Assembly (NCBI GenBank): GCA_027306845.1
Contig: DAHUYY010000061.1
Location: 1-9,644 of the forward strand
Reading direction: 5' to 3'
Length of the DNA stretch: 9,644 bases
DNA from: Vulcanimicrobiota bacterium
GTDB lineage: Bacteria > Vulcanimicrobiota > Vulcanimicrobiia > Vulcanimicrobiales > Vulcanimicrobiaceae
Positions within the stretch are counted from its first letter, which is position 1. Each line of letters opens with the position of its first letter. The notes below the pieces were generated by a model that did no database searches, was not told where the DNA came from, and worked only from the letters and a program-made list of their open reading frames with translations. The position numbers and the translations under genes are program-made. This document shows, in pieces, positions 6,318 through 9,644 of this stretch.

Positions 6318-7083
6318 CGTCGAGGACTCCGACGAAGACGCGCGCCGCCGGGCCGATGAGCGTCGCTTCGCCGCGTACGTCGAACTCAACGGCGAGCGTG
6401 CCGCCGGGAACCTCGATCCGTAACGGCGACGCGGCGTCGCGCATGCGAACCGCCGCCGCTACGGCAACCGCTCCGGTTCCGCAGGCCTGCGTTTCGCCGA
6501 CTCCACGTTCGAAATGGCGCACCCGCACGCAGTCGCGCTCGAGAACCGCGGCGTGCACGTTCGCGCCGTCGGCGAACGCCGGCTCTTCGGCGATGCGTGC
6601 GGCGGCAGCCGCGAGATCGTAGCCGTCGAGGTGATCGACGAACAGCACGACGTGCGGATTCCCAACTCGCACGACCGTTGCGTCGGGGAAGGCGTTCGTT
6701 CCGTACGATACGCTCGTCATCCCCATTGCAACGCGAACCCGCCAATCGTCGGCACGGCTCTCGATGGTCGTCTGCCGGGTACCCGCAAGTGTTTCGATTG
6801 CGAGGCGATCCGGCTCGCCCGCTTCGGCGAGAAATCGAGCGACGCAACGGATGCCGTTACCGCACATCTCCGCCTCGCTGCCGTCGGCGTTGATGACACG
6901 CATGCGCGCGTCGGCGAGGGCCGAAGCCTCGATAACGAGCACCCCGTCGGCACCGACGCCGGTATGCCGTTCGCACCAGCGGCGCGCGAACGCGGGAAGA
7001 TGCGGGAGCGAATGCGCGCGCGTATCGATAACGATAAAATCGTTCTTCGTACCGTGCATCTTCGTGAAGGGAATCGCCGCCAT
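6304..7083 (-). CDS. dapF: diaminopimelate epimerase
   Basis: DapF converts LL- to meso-diaminopimelate, the precursor of lysine and the usual cross-linking residue of peptidoglycan, in the cytosol without a cofactor. The 259 residues match the family length. The N-terminus reads FTKMHGTKNDFIVID. The two catalytic cysteines are Cys74 in NADGSEAEMCGNGIRC and Cys201 in GVGETQACGTGA. The substrate-binding VGNPHVV (140-146) is intact. The gene begins immediately after the miaA stop (TAAATG), with no purine-rich site in the preceding bases, so it probably relies on ribosomes terminating on miaA. Its end overlaps the radical SAM gene by 14 bases. No other dap genes lie in the window. Confidence 0.97.
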   Translation of the reverse strand: MAAIPFTKMHGTKNDFIVIDTRAHSLPHLPAFARRWCERHTGVGADGVLVIEASALADARMRVINADGSEAEMCGNGIRCVARFLAEAGEPDRLAIETLAGTRQTTIESRADDWRVRVAMGMTSVSYGTNAFPDATVVRVGNPHVVLFVDHLDGYDLAAAAARIAEEPAFADGANVHAAVLERDCVRVRHFERGVGETQACGTGAVAVAAAVRMRDAASPLRIEVPGGTLAVEFDVRGEATLIGPAARVFVGVLDDDLA

Positions 7084-7983
7084 TTACGGGGGCGTTGGCG
7101 CACCCGTCAAGGCTTCCTCCGCCGCACGCACGAGATCGTCGGCAGCGAGCCATTCGAGATTCGGTTCGGAGCGAAACCAGGCGATCTGACGACGTGCGTA
7201 GCGACGCGTCGCACGTGTAAGTGCGACCAAGGTCTCGTCGAAGGTACTCTGCCCTCGCAGATAGGCGAGCGCCTGCGGGTAACCGACGGCATCGGCGGCA
7301 ACCGCCCGCGCCCCCAATGCCTCGGCTTCGTCGAGAAGGCCGCCTGCGAGCATCGCGCGCGCGCGCAATTCGATTCGTCGGTCGATCTCGGGGAGCGGCA
7401 GCGCGAGGGCGAAGGTGCGAAACCTCAGCCCATGCGAGAGCAGTGTCGGAATCTCCGCCGCAGCATCGCGCGGCGGTGCGAGCGCGATTTCGAGCGCGCG
7501 CCCGATCCGGTAGAGATCGCTGCTTTCGATCGCCGCGGCGCGTTTCGGATCGCGAAGTGCGAGCCATTCGTGAAGTACTTCGGGAGGATGCACGCGCATC
7601 TCGCGCGCGATGCGGGCACGAAGATCGTCATCGCCACGCTCCCCGAGCGCAACACCCCCGCGCAACACGCGCAGGTAAAATCCGGTTCCGCCGACGACGA
7701 TGGGGAGCCGCCCGCGCGCGCGTATATCGAGGATCGCCGCCATCGCGTCACGCGCGTACTGGGCCGCCGAATAGCGATCTTCGGGGTCGAGAAACTCGAT
7801 GCAATGATGGCGAATCTCTCGCTGTGCCGCTTCGTCGGGGGCCGCCGTTCCGACGCGCATGCCGCGGTAGATCTGCCGGGAATCCGCGCCGACGATCTCG
7901 CCGCCGACGGCACGCGCAACGCGCATCGCCACCTCGCTCTTACCCGACGCAGTCGCGCCGACGATCGTGCAGAGATCGATCAC
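7084..7983 (-). CDS. miaA: tRNA dimethylallyltransferase (MiaA)
   Basis: MiaA adds a dimethylallyl group to N6 of A37 in tRNAs reading codons that begin with U. The 299 residues contain the P-loop GATASGKS (9-16), the catalytic-region DSRQIYRGM with Asp34, FLDPEDRYSAAQYARDA (65-80), GGTGFYLRVLRGG (98-110), GYPQALAYLRG (234-244) and the C-terminal TRRYARRQIAWFR (259-271). All are standard family signatures. The start is GTG at 7983, overlapping the mutL stop as GTGA. The frame is open a further 177 bases upstream, but that part lies within the mutL C-terminal domain and matches no MiaA sequence. There is no strong ribosome-binding site, as expected for a coupled start. A mutL-miaA order is common in bacteria. 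Confidence 0.97.
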   Translation of the reverse strand: MIDLCTIVGATASGKSEVAMRVARAVGGEIVGADSRQIYRGMRVGTAAPDEAAQREIRHHCIEFLDPEDRYSAAQYARDAMAAILDIRARGRLPIVVGGTGFYLRVLRGGVALGERGDDDLRARIAREMRVHPPEVLHEWLALRDPKRAAAIESSDLYRIGRALEIALAPPRDAAAEIPTLLSHGLRFRTFALALPLPEIDRRIELRARAMLAGGLLDEAEALGARAVAADAVGYPQALAYLRGQSTFDETLVALTRATRRYARRQIAWFRSEPNLEWLAADDLVRAAEEALTGAPTPP

Positions 7984-9644
7984 GCGCGTTTGAAGAGCCG
8001 AGCCACCATCTCGGGGTCGATGCGTAACATGGTGGGTCGCCCATGCGGGCAGTGCATCGGATTCGCGCAGCGTTGCAGATCGTCGACTAAACGCGCCATC
8101 TCCGCGAATGCTAAGCGCTCGCCGGCGGTGGTGACCGAGTGGCAGGCGAGCGAGGCCCACACACGCTCGCGCACGTCGCGCTGCGGCGCTTCGTCGGCGA
8201 GATCGTCGAGAAATCCGGCGATATCGAACGAGCGTGCACCGTAGCCCGCCGGCGTCGCCGTAATCCGGAAGCTGCGTTCGCCGAAGGCCTCGATTGCGAG
8301 GCCGCCGTCGCGCAAGGCTTCGAGCGCAGCTTCGAGGCGCTCGCTCTGAGCGAGATCGAGTTCGAGAATCGTCGGCACCAGCAGCGGCTCGCTCGGTGCG
8401 CTCGCCGCTGCAGCCGCAACGATACGTTCGTAGGCGATACGTTCGTGCGCCGCGTGTTGATCGACGAGAAGAATCGTGCTCCCATCGCTGGCGAGGATAT
8501 ACGTAGCATCGATCTGCGCGAGCACGCGCAGTCCGTTCGTCGCCGCGGCGGCCGCGTTCGCGACATCCGGATCGACTTGCAAGAGCTGCGCCTGCTCGTA
8601 TCGTTCCGGAGGAGCGAGCGAAATTTGCTCGCCGGGAAGTGCGCCCAGGCTCTGCGATAAGCGTTCGCGCGCATCTCCGCGCAACGTCGCCGCGATTGCA
8701 TGTCGAACGCTATCGGCAACCTGCGACCCGAAGCGCAGGCGAACGTCGCTCTTCGTCGGATGGACGTTTGCATCGACGTGGTCGGGGGGAAGATCGAGCA
8801 TCAGCACACCGTACGGCTGGCGCCCGATCATCGCGAAGGTCTGATACCCTCCGCTCCAGGCTCCCGCCAGAAGCGAGCTGCGTAATAGCCGCCGATTCAC
8901 AAAAAGAAGTTGCATGCGTCGGTCCGCGCGTTCGTTTCCCGGCGCGCTGATAAAGCCGCGCAAGCCTCCATGCATCGATGCGGCCGACGCACCGTCGATC
9001 GCTAACATCGTCCGGGCAGCTTCGCGCCCAAAGACTGCGGCGAGCCGCTCGCGCGGATCGCTCGACGCGGGCATCGCCCACTGCTGCTCGCCGTCGTTGC
9101 GCAGGATAAACGAGATCTCCGGGTACGCCAACGCAAACGCGCTCAACCAAGCGTTCACACGCGAATATTCCGTTCCGGGCGATTTCAAGTACTCGCGGCG
9201 CACGGGAACGTTTTCGAAGAGCCCTTCGGCGACGACGCTCGTTCCCGCAGGGGCGGCAACCTGCGACACCGGCTCGATAATTTCGCCGAAGGCGACGATC
9301 TTCGCACCGATCTCTGCATTGGGGGTGCGCGAGACGATCGTCAATCGCGCGACCGCGGCGATGCTCGCGAGCCCCTCGCCGCGAAAACCGAGGGTGGCAA
9401 CGGCGTGCAGATCCTCGGCGTCGCGCAGTTTGCTCGTCGCATGGCGCGCCGGTGCGAGCGCGAGATCGGCAACGGCGATGCCGACTCCGTCGTCGTTCAC
9501 TTCGACACGTGCGATGCCCCCACGCTGCAACGAGACCTCGATGCGGCGCGCGCCTGCATCGACGGCGTTCTCCACTAACTCCTTCACGACCGAGAGCGGG
9601 CGTTCGACGATCTCGCCGGCGGCGATTTGCCCGATCGTCCGCTC
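7980..9644 (-). CDS. mutL: DNA mismatch repair protein MutL, endonuclease type (5' end outside window)
   Basis: MutL links MutS-recognised mismatches to strand removal. The visible 554 residues enter at ERTIGQIAAGEIVERPLSVV, so only a handful of N-terminal residues is missing; the GTG at 9587 lies inside this conserved block and is not the start. The GHKL ATPase motifs are complete: KELVENAVDAGA, NDDGVGI, TLGFRGEGLASI, and later VDANVHPTKSDVRLRF. After a short linker, the C-terminal domain carries DQHAAHERIAYE at 8427-8462, an exact DQHA(X)2E(X)4E metal-binding nuclease motif. ACHSVT and CPHGRPT follow, with the latter near the C-terminus. This MutL should therefore nick DNA itself, unlike E. 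coli MutL, consistent with a MutH-less system. ACHSVT has His where ACR or CR is usual. It probably heads the leftward unit, perhaps after mutS outside the window. Confidence 0.97.
   Translation of the reverse strand, partial: ERTIGQIAAGEIVERPLSVVKELVENAVDAGARRIEVSLQRGGIARVEVNDDGVGIAVADLALAPARHATSKLRDAEDLHAVATLGFRGEGLASIAAVARLTIVSRTPNAEIGAKIVAFGEIIEPVSQVAAPAGTSVVAEGLFENVPVRREYLKSPGTEYSRVNAWLSAFALAYPEISFILRNDGEQQWAMPASSDPRERLAAVFGREAARTMLAIDGASAASMHGGLRGFISAPGNERADRRMQLLFVNRRLLRSSLLAGAWSGGYQTFAMIGRQPYGVLMLDLPPDHVDANVHPTKSDVRLRFGSQVADSVRHAIAATLRGDARERLSQSLGALPGEQISLAPPERYEQAQLLQVDPDVANAAAAATNGLRVLAQIDATYILASDGSTILLVDQHAAHERIAYERIVAAAAASAPSEPLLVPTILELDLAQSERLEAALEALRDGGLAIEAFGERSFRITATPAGYGARSFDIAGFLDDLADEAPQRDVRERVWASLACHSVTTAGERLAFAEMARLVDDLQRCANPMHCPHGRPTMLRIDPEMVARLFKRA

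Noticed and set aside
6318..6389. Upstream extension of the radical SAM gene
   Set aside because: The extra 24 residues are Ser/Arg-rich and lie inside the dapF C-terminus. The ATG at 6317 has a well-placed GGAG.
7984..8160. Upstream extension of miaA
   Set aside because: It overlaps the mutL C-terminal domain. MiaA homology starts just before the P-loop, and GTG at 7983 overlaps the mutL stop in the usual coupled way.
6514..8244. Long open frame (576 codons) on the plus strand
   Set aside because: It lies opposite dapF, miaA and the end of mutL, all of which have complete family motifs. Its translation is Arg/Ala/His-rich with no recognisable domain, as expected for an antisense frame in GC-rich DNA.
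8421..8446. Direct repeat GATACGTTCGT (two copies)
   Set aside because: It encodes the two Glu-Arg-Ile units of ERIAYERI in the MutL nuclease motif, so protein constraint and codon choice explain it.

Overview
The window is a dense, GC-rich stretch of bacterial chromosome that looks like core genome. It holds no mobile element, CRISPR array or rRNA. It carries nine protein-coding genes (one cut by the right edge), one tRNA gene, and possibly the start of another gene at the left edge. Almost every base outside the outermost 108 lies in a gene or a gap under 85 bases. GC content (about 60-65% by eye), GTG and TTG starts, overlapping genes, a mycobacterial-style tandem pair of short TrkA proteins and an endonuclease-type MutL fit a high-GC, poorly cultured lineage. 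My tentative guess is Candidatus Eremiobacterota (WPS-2) or a neighbouring phylum. That is inference from style and gene mix, not proof.

Right block, read leftward (about 9644 to 5088): mutL (5' end missing), miaA, dapF and a radical SAM protein of unknown function form one tightly packed unit. mutL and miaA share GTGA, the miaA stop abuts the dapF start as TAAATG, and dapF overlaps the radical SAM gene by 14 bases. Together they encode mismatch repair, tRNA A37 prenylation, the diaminopimelate/lysine branch and an uncharacterised radical SAM enzyme.

Middle block, read rightward (3706 to 5068): two single-unit TrkA/KTN-RCK proteins lie 1 base apart. No ion-transport membrane subunit lies beside them. 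This pair converges on the radical SAM gene with only 19 bases between stop codons.

Left block, read leftward (3623 to 109): tRNA-Pro(CGG) with encoded CCA, then a standalone Clp N-domain protein, a DedA-family membrane protein, uvrC, and a small four-helix membrane protein of the PF04020 'phage holin IV' type. Spacings are 36, 5, 14 and 32 bases, so the whole block may be one transcript headed by a tRNA. A 9-bp perfect inverted repeat brackets the tRNA, and its distal arm covers the translation-initiation region of the Clp N-domain gene. Left of the block, a good -10 box points to another leftward gene leaving the window.

I found no convincing new defence or mobile system. The items most worth a second look are the radical SAM protein, the tRNA-flanking inverted repeat with the tRNA/mRNA arrangement, the standalone Clp N-domain protein, and an extra loop in UvrC.
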